DNA of 64,000 nucleotides from Rhizobium mayense (GTDB taxonomy: Bacteria > Pseudomonadota > Alphaproteobacteria > Rhizobiales > Rhizobiaceae): contig NZ_JARFYM010000035.1 in NCBI RefSeq assembly GCF_030272705.1, positions 1-64,000 of the forward strand, in the 5' to 3' direction. Positions within the stretch are counted from its first letter, which is position 1. The number at the start of each line of letters is the position of its first letter. The notes beneath the pieces are model-generated. The model was not told the origin of the DNA. It worked only from the letters and a program-made list of their open reading frames with translations, and ran no database searches. A program made the translations under genes and the position numbers. Shown piece by piece: positions 16,217 to 25,096 of the stretch.

Positions 16217-17524
16217 ATGGAGTCCATGATAAAAAGATTAGAAAAACGATCGACTGCAGGAAATGCGGACACGTCTAACGGATCTAACAAGCACTGTTTC
16301 ATCGGGCCGGTCGACGGCAATCAAAACCCCGCCAGACGATTCAAGCCAGCTCATCCTCTAATCTCAGCGGGGACACTGGGGGTCGCAAATCGGGGACGCC
16401 TGATACAAGCATTATACGACATGGGCGCGTCGAGCAGGGTGGAGCTCGCGCGCGTCACCGGCGCAAACCGAGCAACTATCGGCGGCATCGTCCAACCATT
16501 GATCAACCAGGGTATTCTTGTCGAAGGCGACGTGGTTCCCGCTAATCGGACCGGCGGAAAACCGGCTACCAAGGTGTGGTTCTCGAGGCAGGCCAAGCCG
16601 ATCTGCGCAGTCCTGCTGATGCCAGAACGTGTCCGCGCGTCCTTGGTCTCACTGGAGGGCGAGATCTATGCTCAACACGATGCCGATTTAACGACAGATC
16701 TAAAAGATGCTTCCGATGGATTTCAGATCGTCAGTACCTGTGTTGAAGAGGCAATCGCCTCTGCCCACCTGCCGGTTTTAGGCATCGGGCTGGCAGTTGC
16801 CGGAGGGCTCAATGCGGCAAAAGGTTCGATCTTGGCTATGGATCTTACGCCATGCCTCCATGGATTTCCGATAGAAGCAGAGTTAACAAAAAGGTTCGGG
16901 GTTCCGGTCTGCATCGATCCAAATACCAGAGCTTTGCTTGTTGGCGATCGTTGGTTCGGACAAGGACGTGGGCAGAGAAATTTTGCTGCGGTCTATGTCG
17001 GTGAGTCATTGGGCGCGGCGATCTATGTCGATGGACATCTTTACAGGGGTGCGGCGGGTGAGGCCGGCCAAATCGGCCATACCATCGTGCAACTCAATGG
17101 CCGGATCTGCCGATGCGGACGACGAGGATGTTGGGAAACGATTGCCAGTCTGCAATGGTTAAGAAACGAAGCACAAGCCAGGGGGTTGCCGCAGCCTGGC
17201 TCGTTGGATGCGGGCCGTTTGGTGTCGCTTGCCAAGAGTGGCACGGAAGGGGCAAAAGAGCTGCTTCAAGCCTACGCGTTCAATATTTCTGTTGGATTGG
17301 CGAACCTTCAGCAGCTGGCGGCGCCCAACTGCATTACTCTGCATGGTGATGTCGTGCGTGGAGGAAAATGGATGTTAGAGCTTATTGAAGAGAACTTCAG
17401 AGAACTGATATTCAATCCTGCGGATAAACAGATCACCCTCGCTCCCGGCGATAGTGAAGACGTCGCTAGCCTGCGCGGCGCGGCGGGTCTCGTTCTCGCA
17501 GAATTGCTAGATGTCATAATCTGA
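16217..17524 (+). CDS. ROK-family transcriptional repressor, paralogue of the one at 3916
   Basis: A 435-residue ROK regulator with N-terminal winged helix (RLIQALYDMGASSRVELARV) and ROK fold with the zinc site CRCGRRGCWE. It is clearly a paralogue of the ROK protein at 3916: ALLVGDRWFG-GRGQ, GHT-VQ, CGxxGCWET and LRGAAGLVL are shared in the same order. The N-terminal 50 residues ahead of the HTH differ and are longer here. It is divergent from the DegT aminotransferase gene, which it probably represses. Because both ROK proteins have similar ligand domains, the importer operon and the aminotransferase group may answer to one metabolite. Confidence 0.85.
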   Translation: MESMIKRLEKRSTAGNADTSNGSNKHCFIGPVDGNQNPARRFKPAHPLISAGTLGVANRGRLIQALYDMGASSRVELARVTGANRATIGGIVQPLINQGILVEGDVVPANRTGGKPATKVWFSRQAKPICAVLLMPERVRASLVSLEGEIYAQHDADLTTDLKDASDGFQIVSTCVEEAIASAHLPVLGIGLAVAGGLNAAKGSILAMDLTPCLHGFPIEAELTKRFGVPVCIDPNTRALLVGDRWFGQGRGQRNFAAVYVGESLGAAIYVDGHLYRGAAGEAGQIGHTIVQLNGRICRCGRRGCWETIASLQWLRNEAQARGLPQPGSLDAGRLVSLAKSGTEGAKELLQAYAFNISVGLANLQQLAAPNCITLHGDVVRGGKWMLELIEENFRELIFNPADKQITLAPGDSEDVASLRGAAGLVLAELLDVII

Positions 17525-17768
17525 ACAGAGAAGGGCCAGATTCGATTGGAATTGGGGTCTGCTTGCAAAAGGTGTTCGTCCCGATTTCCAGTGAAACCGC
17601 TGCCGTCCAAGTCGAAGACCGAATTGCTTGCCCGCCGCAATCTGTTTGTATTTCCGGTTCGCGCTGAGCCTAAGGCCGGTGGAGCAGACGATGTTGGAGC
17701 GCGAGATCTTGTGTTATATGTGCCGGTCCGGCAAAGGGACTGTGCGGCGGCGTGCAGGCGAGGCGAAA

Positions 17769-18065
17769 CTAAGCTAATAACGAGACGAGAACGGACAACC
17801 AGATCAAGGCGACTCCCAGCAACAACGCTCGCCTGGCAGCCACGATTTTTTCCTGGCCTTCTTCTGCGACCGGGGTCGTTATAATCCAAGGGACCGAGCC
17901 AAGCGCTGCAAACCCGACGAGCGCCAAGATCACAACGATCAAATCGGAGCGGTGCCAGCCGCCGGGCTCATACACGCCCCAATAGCCAAGGAACGCCATT
18001 CCCACCGCGAACATGGTGGCGGAGGCAGAGCAAAGCCCGGGAACAGAACCTGATGGTGCACGCAT
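17769..18065 (-). CDS. Small membrane protein, unknown function
   Basis: A 98-residue protein with three hydrophobic stretches: ATMFAVGMAFLGYWGV, LIVVILALVGFAALGSVPWI and ALLLGVALIWLSVLVSLLA. I do not recognise the family. The ATG at 18065 follows AGAGGATGC; a longer in-frame start (18107) is possible. It is not obviously in an operon with either neighbour. Confidence 0.55.
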   Translation of the reverse strand: MRAPSGSVPGLCSASATMFAVGMAFLGYWGVYEPGGWHRSDLIVVILALVGFAALGSVPWIITTPVAEEGQEKIVAARRALLLGVALIWLSVLVSLLA

Positions 18066-18454
18066 CTCGCATCCTCTCTTGCCGTTCGCACCAAAGGCGA
18101 TTTCCATGACGGTGCAAACCGCATTTGCACATGTGTGTCAAGGTTCGCGGCCACGTGAAGCATTGATCAATTGTGAGTGGTCGAGGAAAGCCGGACATAC
18201 AGCGATGCGGTTGACAGCATACGGGCGAGTTCCTCTCTCATCTCGGAATGTGATCGCCGGCTCGTCGCGACATTGACCGGTCTGGCCTCGCAGGCACGGC
18301 TTCGTTGTTTTATTCCCTCGTTGACAGCCTCCATTCATCTCCCAGCCTGGGCTGAGAGCGGTGCTGTCCAAATCCGCCGGCCACCAAAGCACTGATGTTG
18401 ACTCTGTCTTTCACTCAGCCGAAAAGAAGTCCTGCCGACAGAGGGAGATAACTC
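18066..18454. other. Intergenic region upstream of the first SyrB-like gene
   Basis: About 390 bases. Several short frames overlap here without domain matches. Neither a nod box nor a -24/-12 element with correct spacing was seen. Confidence 0.4.
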
Positions 18455-18892
18455 ATGGCTGACGAGAATAATACTGGCTCAATCACCGAGATGGCAGACA
18501 CCAATTCATTGGCAAAAACGCCGGCGCCTAAAATGCAGCGCGCACCGCGACGCCCGAAAGCAGCTGCCGAGGCAACGGTTGCCACGCAAGTTGGCAAGAC
18601 CGGGAAGGCGCCGCGGGGTCGCAGGAAGCGTCGCGAACAAACCGCAGACACAAAGTCCGCATCTGTCGGAACGCAAGCTGCCGACATCGCGGTCCAGGAC
18701 GTCACGAAGGACACGGTACGCGAGAGGATGTCACAGCAGCCTGAGCAAACCGTTTCGGCGCCCGCTTCGGCAAGAGACGAGATGGCGGATCTTATTCAGC
18801 TGGAAGAGGAAAATAAGAGGCTGCGTAAGCTCTTGGCAGAGAAATTGCGGGCGGAAAATGCCGAACTGCGCAAGCGGCTCGGGCTCGATTGA
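18455..18892 (+). CDS. syrB: SyrB-like symbiotic regulator
   Basis: A 145-residue protein that resembles SyrB of Sinorhizobium meliloti in layout: a basic, alanine- and lysine-rich N-terminal half (PRRPKAAAEATVATQVGKTG, GRRKRREQ) and a C-terminal leucine-zipper-like helix, DLIQLEEENKRLRKLLAEKL followed by RAENAELRKRLGLD. SyrB is known as a negative regulator of syrM. The ATG at 18455 follows GAGGGAGATAACTC. A good terminator lies 70 bases downstream, so it is a unit of its own. It is the first of three related genes in tandem. A coiled-coil nucleoid-type role cannot be excluded. Confidence 0.75.
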   Translation: MADENNTGSITEMADTNSLAKTPAPKMQRAPRRPKAAAEATVATQVGKTGKAPRGRRKRREQTADTKSASVGTQAADIAVQDVTKDTVRERMSQQPEQTVSAPASARDEMADLIQLEEENKRLRKLLAEKLRAENAELRKRLGLD

Positions 18893-18960
18893 TCGCCGAT
18901 CAACAGCAGGATGGTGGCGAGATCGACCTTAGCCATCCTTCTCGGCAGGGGATACGTTCG

Positions 18961-18987
18961 CCGGGCTCACCTACGAGCCCGGTTTTT
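18961..18987 (+). terminator. Rho-independent terminator after the first SyrB-like gene
   Basis: CCGGGCTC (18961-18968), loop ACCTAC, GAGCCCGG (18975-18982), then TTTTT. The stem is perfect. Confidence 0.85.
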
Positions 18988-19034
18988 GGGCTGCGGCGAT
19001 GTTATGGATACGGATTGGTCGAGGTTGAAGCATT

Positions 19035-19634
19035 ATGAAATCACCGTGGAAATTCCTTGTTCGACTAACCTCGCGAAGACCACCGGCACGCGAGACTTCG
19101 ATTGGGCATGGTGCCGACACCGACGCAAGCCAAATTGACCGGCAAGAGGCGTTGGAGCTTCCTCTAAACCGAACGGAGCGCACCCTTGGATCCGGGCTCG
19201 ATGAAAACCGATCTGTTGAGCTCGTCGCGACTGATCCAACGGAATTCGAACCTGAGGTCGATGCCGCGGGCGCGGCCTCGGCGCCGGTCGATGTTGACGA
19301 GGTCCAAGAACCGGCGCTTCCTGAGCTCAGGTGGTCGAACGCCGAAGCCTCTGCATTACCGCTTGAAAGCGAGACGAGCAAACAGCCTCGACGAATACCG
19401 CAGACAAAAAAGCCGACACATGCGAAAAGAATCCACGCCGACATGGCGGTGCAGAACGCAGCTGTCGCAGGCGATAATCAAATTGCGCAATCCTCATCGA
19501 GACGGGAGGCCTTCTTCGACGAGATGGCAAGGCTGGACGAGGAAATCAAGCAACTGAGGAGCCAATTGGCTCAAAAGCTGCTTTTGCAGAATGATCAGCT
19601 TAAAAAAATGCTTGAGCGATTCGAAATACCGTAA
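19035..19634 (+). CDS. SyrB-like protein, second copy
   Basis: A 199-residue protein whose C-terminal helix matches its neighbours: DEMARLDEEIKQLRSQLAQK then LLLQNDQLKKMLERFEIP. The remaining N-terminal part is acidic and of low complexity, with a basic patch (RRIPQTKKPTHAKR) before the helix, where SyrB has its basic region. The ATG at 19035 has GAGG at moderate distance. Thirty-two bases separate it from the third copy, so the two are probably cotranscribed. Dimerisation through the helix is likely; DNA binding through the basic patch is inference. Confidence 0.6.
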   Translation: MKSPWKFLVRLTSRRPPARETSIGHGADTDASQIDRQEALELPLNRTERTLGSGLDENRSVELVATDPTEFEPEVDAAGAASAPVDVDEVQEPALPELRWSNAEASALPLESETSKQPRRIPQTKKPTHAKRIHADMAVQNAAVAGDNQIAQSSSRREAFFDEMARLDEEIKQLRSQLAQKLLLQNDQLKKMLERFEIP

Positions 19635-19666
19635 ATCTTCATTACGATTTCATAGATGGGACACAT

Positions 19667-20248
19667 ATGAAAACACAGCAGCGAAAATTCGTTGTCGAAC
19701 TCAAATCGGCGCGCCGTCGGACAGCGATGCGGCCGGCTTCTATTTGGGGCGATACCGATCTCAAGGCGCTTGCGCTCGAGGCGGAAGTTGACGCACCGCA
19801 TCTCTTCGAGCCCAATGTCGTCTCAAATGGTCCGAAACGAGAAGGCGAGCCCTGGGCGGATCCAAAACCGAAAACTCGTCTCAATAATAATTTTGAAACC
19901 GGCGACGACAAGCAGATTTCGGCGCCCTCTCTCGATGCGGGACAGATTTGTCCGCCTCAGCAGGACAACGGTCTGACTTTCACCTCTGTTTCACCATTGA
20001 AAGAGGGCTCTTCCAGGCGGCCTCGAAAGGATGCAAAGCATCGACGCGACGCGAATGTCAATTACCATGCGAACGACACCGCAAGCCTGCCCAGTGCGCA
20101 ATCAAACGATAGCCATGGGGATATATCAGTCGATGAGTTAATCGCGCTTGACGAAGAGAATCGACGGCTCAAGGCGTTGCTGGTGAAACATCTTCTTCAA
20201 CAAAACATGCAGATTCGAAAGATGCTTGCGCGATTTGGCGTCAACTGA
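19667..20248 (+). CDS. SyrB-like protein, third copy
   Basis: A 193-residue protein with the same C-terminal helix (VDELIALDEENRRLKALLVK, then LLQQNMQIRKMLARFGVN) and an N-terminal block, FVVELKSARRRTAMRPASIW followed by GDTDLKALALEAEV, which I recall from other rhizobial proteins annotated as SyrB-like. The middle is low complexity with a basic segment (SRRPRKDAKHRRD). It ends 169 bases before the convergent 3' end of hypE. Confidence 0.65.
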   Translation: MKTQQRKFVVELKSARRRTAMRPASIWGDTDLKALALEAEVDAPHLFEPNVVSNGPKREGEPWADPKPKTRLNNNFETGDDKQISAPSLDAGQICPPQQDNGLTFTSVSPLKEGSSRRPRKDAKHRRDANVNYHANDTASLPSAQSNDSHGDISVDELIALDEENRRLKALLVKHLLQQNMQIRKMLARFGVN

Positions 20249-20416
20249 GGCATCTTGTAAACCGATCCAGTTTGCGTCTCGGCGGTTAGATCCTTCAAGG
20301 CCGCCAATAGAGCTGCGCACCTGTTTGTCGGCAAAGGGCGCACGCTAGCTGCTCGCCAAGCTCGTTCTTGGTCCTGGGCCACGCTTTCTTGCGTGAAGCG
20401 ATGCTCATCGCCGTGT

Positions 20417-21451
20417 TCAGCAGATTCGCGGCAGCTGTTCGCCCGACAGCCAATCGATGATGCGACCGCCACCAAACGACGTGGCCATCTGCACGAAGCA
20501 ATGGTCACTAACCTCGGCATGGCCGATCAGTGCAGCCTCCGCGCCTAACGGATGCGTGCGCATGACGGCGAGCAACGCATCCGCAACCTCTGGCGCCACC
20601 AATACGACGAGCTTGCCCTCATTGGCGACGTTAAGCGGGTCGAGGCCGAGGAATTCGCAGGCCGCGGCCACTTCCGGCTTGATCGGAATGGCCGCTTCGT
20701 CGAGGCGCAAGCCGATCTTTGAGGCACTGGCGATTTCGTTGAGTATCGCAGCAAGTCCACCGCGTGTTGGATCTCGCATCAGTCTGATTGACGATCCCGC
20801 GACCTCGATCATCGCTGCTACCAGCCCGTGCAGCGCCGCTGAGTCCGAAACGATGTTCGTATCGAATTCTAGATTCTCGCGCTTCGACATCACCGCGACT
20901 CCGTGATCGCCTATCGAACCCGAGACGATCACAGCATCACCTGGCCGCGCGGCGTCGGAGCGCAGGTCGAGACCGGCTGGAACAATACCGACGCCGGAAG
21001 TGCAGATGAAGACGCCGTCGGCCTTGCCGCGCTCAACCACTTTCGTGTCGCCGGTGATGATTGGCACACCTGCCTCGCGGGAGGCCGCACCCATGGTCTC
21101 GGCAATACGATCAAGATCTGCGAGCGGAAAGCCCTCTTCAATGATGAAGCCCGCTGAAAGATAAAGCGGCCATGCTCCGGCCATGGCAATGTCGTTAATC
21201 GTGCCATGCACGGCGAGCGAGCCGATATTACCCCCCGGAAAAAACAGCGGCGACACAACATAGCCGTCCGTGGTCATCACCAGGCGCCCTGCCGGAACGG
21301 CAAAGGCAGACTGATCGTTGCCAGCCCTGAGCCAGTCATTGTCGAAAGCCTTATGGAAAATACCCTCGATCAACTGGCCCATGGCACGGCCGCCCGCCCC
21401 ATGCGAAAGATCGACGCGGCCGTTCCTGAGGTCGAGCTTGCATATGCTCAT
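20417..21451 (-). CDS. hypE: HypE, hydrogenase cyanide-ligand synthesis (carbamoyl dehydratase)
   Basis: A 344-residue PurM-like protein. It ends in LPRIC: the C-terminal cysteine is the site that HypF carbamoylates and HypE dehydrates to a thiocyanate for transfer to the iron via HypCD. Nucleotide-binding features include GAGGRAM, VMTTDGYVVSPLFFPGG and RDPTRGGLAAILNE. I chose the ATG at 21451 because it overlaps the hypD stop as ATGA; the frame is open further upstream but only inside hypD. It is the last gene of the cluster. Confidence 0.96.
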   Translation of the reverse strand: MSICKLDLRNGRVDLSHGAGGRAMGQLIEGIFHKAFDNDWLRAGNDQSAFAVPAGRLVMTTDGYVVSPLFFPGGNIGSLAVHGTINDIAMAGAWPLYLSAGFIIEEGFPLADLDRIAETMGAASREAGVPIITGDTKVVERGKADGVFICTSGVGIVPAGLDLRSDAARPGDAVIVSGSIGDHGVAVMSKRENLEFDTNIVSDSAALHGLVAAMIEVAGSSIRLMRDPTRGGLAAILNEIASASKIGLRLDEAAIPIKPEVAAACEFLGLDPLNVANEGKLVVLVAPEVADALLAVMRTHPLGAEAALIGHAEVSDHCFVQMATSFGGGRIIDWLSGEQLPRIC

Positions 21452-22605
21452 CTGACGATCCTGCTGCTTTCGTCGGCCTTCACCTGTCCGCGGAAGCGGC
21501 CGTAGATCCAATGCGCGGCGCAGGCGCCTTCCGACGACACCATGCAGGAACCCATCGGCGTATCGGGTGTGCAGACCTTGCCAAACAGCTTGCAATCGGC
21601 CGGCTTCTTCATACCGCGCAGGATGGCTGCGCATTCGCAGGCCGGGTTGTCCTGCGCTGCCGGCGTCACCATTCCGAAACGCTTCTCGGCATCGTATTCG
21701 CCATATTGGGGTCTGAGGCGGAGTGCACCATAGGGCACTTCGCCCAGCCCGCGCCATTCGAAGCTTTCACGCAATTCGAAGAAATTTGCGATCTCGCTCT
21801 GCGCCTTTTCGTTGCCGAAAGTGGTCACGGCGCGAATATACTGGTTCCCCACCTGGTGCAAGCCGTCATTGACCTGACGCACCAGCAACAGGACTGCGTG
21901 CATGATATCGAGCGGCTCGAAACCTGCCACCACGACCGGCTTTTTAAATTTTTCGGCAATAAAGTCATACGGCTCCGTACCGATCACCGTGCTGACGTGT
22001 GCCGGGCCGATGAAGCCGTCGATCTTGACGGCGCCGGGCTTGCCGACATCTGGGCTTTCGACGATGTTCTGAATAGCGGCCGGTGTCCGCACGTGGTTTG
22101 AGAAGATCGAAAAGTTCCGGAGACGCTTCGCGATTGCGAACCGTAGCGCCAGCGCCGTTGGCGGCGTGGTGGTTTCGAACCCGATGGCGAAGAACACGAC
22201 TTCCCGGTCCGGTTCGGTTTCGGCGATGCTCAGCGAATCGAGTGTCGAATAGATCATGCGGATATCGGCACCGGCCGCCTTGGCCTTCAGTAGGCTCGAG
22301 CCGTTCGAGCACGGCACGCGCATCAGGTCGCCATAGGTACAAAGCGTGATTTCTCGCCGCATGGCAAGCGCGATCGCCGCATCGATGCGGCCGATCGGCA
22401 GCACACAGACTGGACAACCCGGTCCATGAATCATCCACACATTGGACGGCAGCAAGTCTGCGAGACCGTAGCGCGAAATTGCATGCGTATGGCCTCCGCA
22501 AAATTCCATGAAATGATAGCTGCGCGCCGGATTCACTGCCGTTGCGATTTGACGAGCAATATCATTGGCGAGCCTGGCATCGCGATATTCGTCGACATAT
22601 TTCAT
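21448..22605 (-). CDS. hypD: HypD, Fe-S scaffold for Fe(CN)2CO assembly
   Basis: A 385-residue HypD with the expected cysteine motifs: MEFCGGHTHAISRYG, HGPGCPVCVLP and the C-terminal cluster NPACECAAILRGMKKPADCK followed by CTPDTPMGSCMVSSEGACAA. It holds the 4Fe-4S cluster and, with HypC, carries the iron as cyanide and carbonyl are added. The ATG at 22605 overlaps the hypC stop. No defects are visible. Confidence 0.96.
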   Translation of the reverse strand: MKYVDEYRDARLANDIARQIATAVNPARSYHFMEFCGGHTHAISRYGLADLLPSNVWMIHGPGCPVCVLPIGRIDAAIALAMRREITLCTYGDLMRVPCSNGSSLLKAKAAGADIRMIYSTLDSLSIAETEPDREVVFFAIGFETTTPPTALALRFAIAKRLRNFSIFSNHVRTPAAIQNIVESPDVGKPGAVKIDGFIGPAHVSTVIGTEPYDFIAEKFKKPVVVAGFEPLDIMHAVLLLVRQVNDGLHQVGNQYIRAVTTFGNEKAQSEIANFFELRESFEWRGLGEVPYGALRLRPQYGEYDAEKRFGMVTPAAQDNPACECAAILRGMKKPADCKLFGKVCTPDTPMGSCMVSSEGACAAHWIYGRFRGQVKADESSRIVR

Positions 22606-22829
22606 GCCGTGCCTCCCACCGTAGCTTCGCGGATCAAGGCAAGCGTTCTTGCCGCTTCTTCCGGATCGATCTTGGCAAGCGCGTAGCCGACGTGCAGGAC
22701 GACATAGTCGCCAGGCCTGACATCGTCGACAAGTGCGATGGATATGACCTTCGACACGCCGTCGAGCGTCACCTTGGCCATATTGTCTGGCAGCAGTTCC
22801 TTCACCTTTACCGGTAGGGCTAGGCACAT
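22602..22829 (-). CDS. hypC: HypC, hydrogenase maturation chaperone
   Basis: A 75-residue HypC/HupF-family protein beginning MCLALPVKV, with the N-terminal cysteine that coordinates iron in the HypCD complex after removal of Met1. It overlaps hypF by 10 bases and hypD by 4 bases, which points to translational coupling. Confidence 0.95.
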   Translation of the reverse strand: MCLALPVKVKELLPDNMAKVTLDGVSKVISIALVDDVRPGDYVVLHVGYALAKIDPEEAARTLALIREATVGGTA

Positions 22830-25093
22830 GTCCGGTGCTCCTGGATCTGTGCAAGATCGTGTTGGATGAGCTGCCGTGCATAAGCGGCTTGGCCGAGCGC
22901 GATGCCACCATCATTGGGCGGAATCCGATGCGGCAAGTAGGGTTGAAGGCCGCGGTCGCGCAAGGCGCGGGAGAGACCCTCGGCGAGCACGCGGTTCATG
23001 ATGCAGCCGCCCCCGAGTACTATGGTTCGCGTCCCGGTCTGCGATGCACCAAGGGCGGCCCAATCGGCCAGGCCGCTGATCAGGGTGCCGTGGAATAGGC
23101 CTGCGGCTTCGCCCCCGCCAAGCCGCCGGTCCGCCAGATGGACGATGAGCGGTCGGAAATCGAGCATGCCATCGGCGAGGCTGTAGCCTTCGGCGTGACA
23201 TTGCGGATCGTCGGCCAGGGCCTCGAGCTCCATTGCTGCCTGCCCCTCGTAACTCTGGACGAGGCGGATACCCGCGATCGCAGCCACCGCATCGAAAAGC
23301 CGTCCGAGGCTGGATGTCCCGGCTGATCGCAAGCCGCAGGCAAACATCGCGTCCAAACGCGCGACCCCGGGGTGCCCGGGCCAGAGCGTGGCCGCAAGGT
23401 CGCGGCGGCCGGCGGCCTGAAGCGCGGCAAGTCCCATGCGCCAGGGCTCGCGCGCCACGCGGTCGGCGCCCACCGCCGGCAACGGCAGAAGCGAAGCGAT
23501 GCGCTGCCAGCGAGGGCCGTCAACGACCAGCATTTCGCCTCCCCAATTGCTGCCATCGACGCCGTAACCATGACCGTCGAGTGCAAGTCCGAGGATCGGC
23601 CTGCGGACGTGATGTTCCGCCGCCACGGCGGCGACATGAGCGAGGTGGTGTTGCACCGGCAGAAGCGGCAGATCCAAACGTTCCGCCATTCGCGCGGAGC
23701 GGAAATCCGGATGAAGATCGCAAGCGGCAAATTCCGGCCTGACATCCAGGATGGAGCAGAGATGCTCGAGGGCTTCGCGTTGGAAACGGATCGTCTTGAC
23801 CGTGTCGAGACCGCCGATGTGCTGCGACAGAAACGCCTCCCGACCCCGCGTCACACAGATCGTGTTTTTGAGATCCGCGCCGGTGGCAATCACGCATGGG
23901 CCGTCCTCGCCGAGATCGACTGGCTCCGGTACAAAACCTCGCGCGCGCCTCAGGAAACTCGGCGCGCCGTCGATCACCTGCATGACGGAATCGTCGGCGC
24001 GAACGGCAATGTCGCGGTTATGTGTGACGATCAGGTCGGCAATGCCGGCGAGCCGTTGGATGGCATCATCATTGTCTGCTATCAGCGGTTCACCCTCCGG
24101 ATTGCCGCTGGTTGCGACCAGCGCGGTGGGAAAGCCCGCCCCCTCGGCGGCAAGCGCAGCAAACAACAGGTGGTGCACTGGCGTATGGGCGAGCATCAGT
24201 CCGATCCGCCTAAGGCCCGGAGCAATGAGGTTGGAAAGATGATCGCGCCCATCGATCAGGACGATCGGGGCGGCGGTCGAGGCGAGCAATTGCTCCTCCG
24301 CCCGCGAGGGCTTGGCCAATTGCCGGGCTGTCTCGACGTTCGGGACCATGATCGCGAACGGTTTGTCGCCGCGCAACTTGCTCAGTCTGAGACGATCAAT
24401 CGCCGCATCATTGCGCGCATCGCAGAAGAGCTGGAAGCCGCCGACCCCCTTGATCGCTATGATCTGGCCGTTCGCGAGCCGTGCGGATATCTCGGCGATC
24501 GAATGGCTGAGCTCTGGGCCGCAAGCCGGGCAGGCGACGGGCTCAGCATGGAAGCGCCGGCTCTCCGGATTGGCATAGTCTGCGCGGCAGGCGCTGCACA
24601 TCGGGAACGCGGCCATCGAGGTCTGATGGCGATCGTAGGGGAGCGCGCGGGTGATGGTGAAGCGCGGCCCACAATGAGTGCAATTGACAAAGGGATAGCC
24701 GAAGAAGCGGCTCGTCGGGTCGTTCAGTTCCTGCTGGCATTCGACACAGGTCGCGGCGTCGGCCCCGATTCGTGTTGCGCCCCGGCCGCCGACGTTTTTA
24801 AGGATTTCGAACGCGTCCCCGCCGGCCGCCTCCAGTTCCAGAACATCGACGGCATCGACGCGGGCAAGCGGCGGCGCCTCTGACCATAGGCGTTGCGCGA
24901 AGCGGTCGGCAGCGGCGCCCTCGACCTCGATCAGCACACCAGCGCTGTCGTTGAGCACAAACCCGGTAAGCTGCATCATCCTGGCCAGCCTGTAGACAAA
25001 CGGCCGGAATCCTACACCCTGCACGGCACCGCTCACCCGCAGTCGCAGCCGCCGGACACGATCTTCCCCCATCGATGCCAGGGCGCGCACCAT
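22820..25093 (-). CDS. hypF: HypF, carbamoyltransferase for hydrogenase maturation
   Basis: A 757-residue HypF with all domains in order: acylphosphatase-like (RLRVSGAVQGVGFRPFVYRL, near residue 17), zinc fingers (CVECQQEL, CTHCGPRF, CSACRADY, CPACGPEL), a YrdC-like domain (LANGQIIAIKGVGGFQLFCD) and a Kae1-like domain with the metal site HHLAHVAAV and the glycine-rich LGGGCIMNRVLAEGL. It makes the carbamoyl group on HypE from carbamoyl phosphate. It starts 3 bases after the hypB stop. Large open frames on the opposite strand are shadows. Confidence 0.96.
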   Translation of the reverse strand: MVRALASMGEDRVRRLRLRVSGAVQGVGFRPFVYRLARMMQLTGFVLNDSAGVLIEVEGAAADRFAQRLWSEAPPLARVDAVDVLELEAAGGDAFEILKNVGGRGATRIGADAATCVECQQELNDPTSRFFGYPFVNCTHCGPRFTITRALPYDRHQTSMAAFPMCSACRADYANPESRRFHAEPVACPACGPELSHSIAEISARLANGQIIAIKGVGGFQLFCDARNDAAIDRLRLSKLRGDKPFAIMVPNVETARQLAKPSRAEEQLLASTAAPIVLIDGRDHLSNLIAPGLRRIGLMLAHTPVHHLLFAALAAEGAGFPTALVATSGNPEGEPLIADNDDAIQRLAGIADLIVTHNRDIAVRADDSVMQVIDGAPSFLRRARGFVPEPVDLGEDGPCVIATGADLKNTICVTRGREAFLSQHIGGLDTVKTIRFQREALEHLCSILDVRPEFAACDLHPDFRSARMAERLDLPLLPVQHHLAHVAAVAAEHHVRRPILGLALDGHGYGVDGSNWGGEMLVVDGPRWQRIASLLPLPAVGADRVAREPWRMGLAALQAAGRRDLAATLWPGHPGVARLDAMFACGLRSAGTSSLGRLFDAVAAIAGIRLVQSYEGQAAMELEALADDPQCHAEGYSLADGMLDFRPLIVHLADRRLGGGEAAGLFHGTLISGLADWAALGASQTGTRTIVLGGGCIMNRVLAEGLSRALRDRGLQPYLPHRIPPNDGGIALGQAAYARQLIQHDLAQIQEHRTCA

Positions 25094-25096
25094 AAG

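Noticed and set aside
23372..24883. A 503-codon plus-strand frame opposite hypF
   Set aside because: HypF on the other strand has every expected motif; this frame has none and is a composition artefact.
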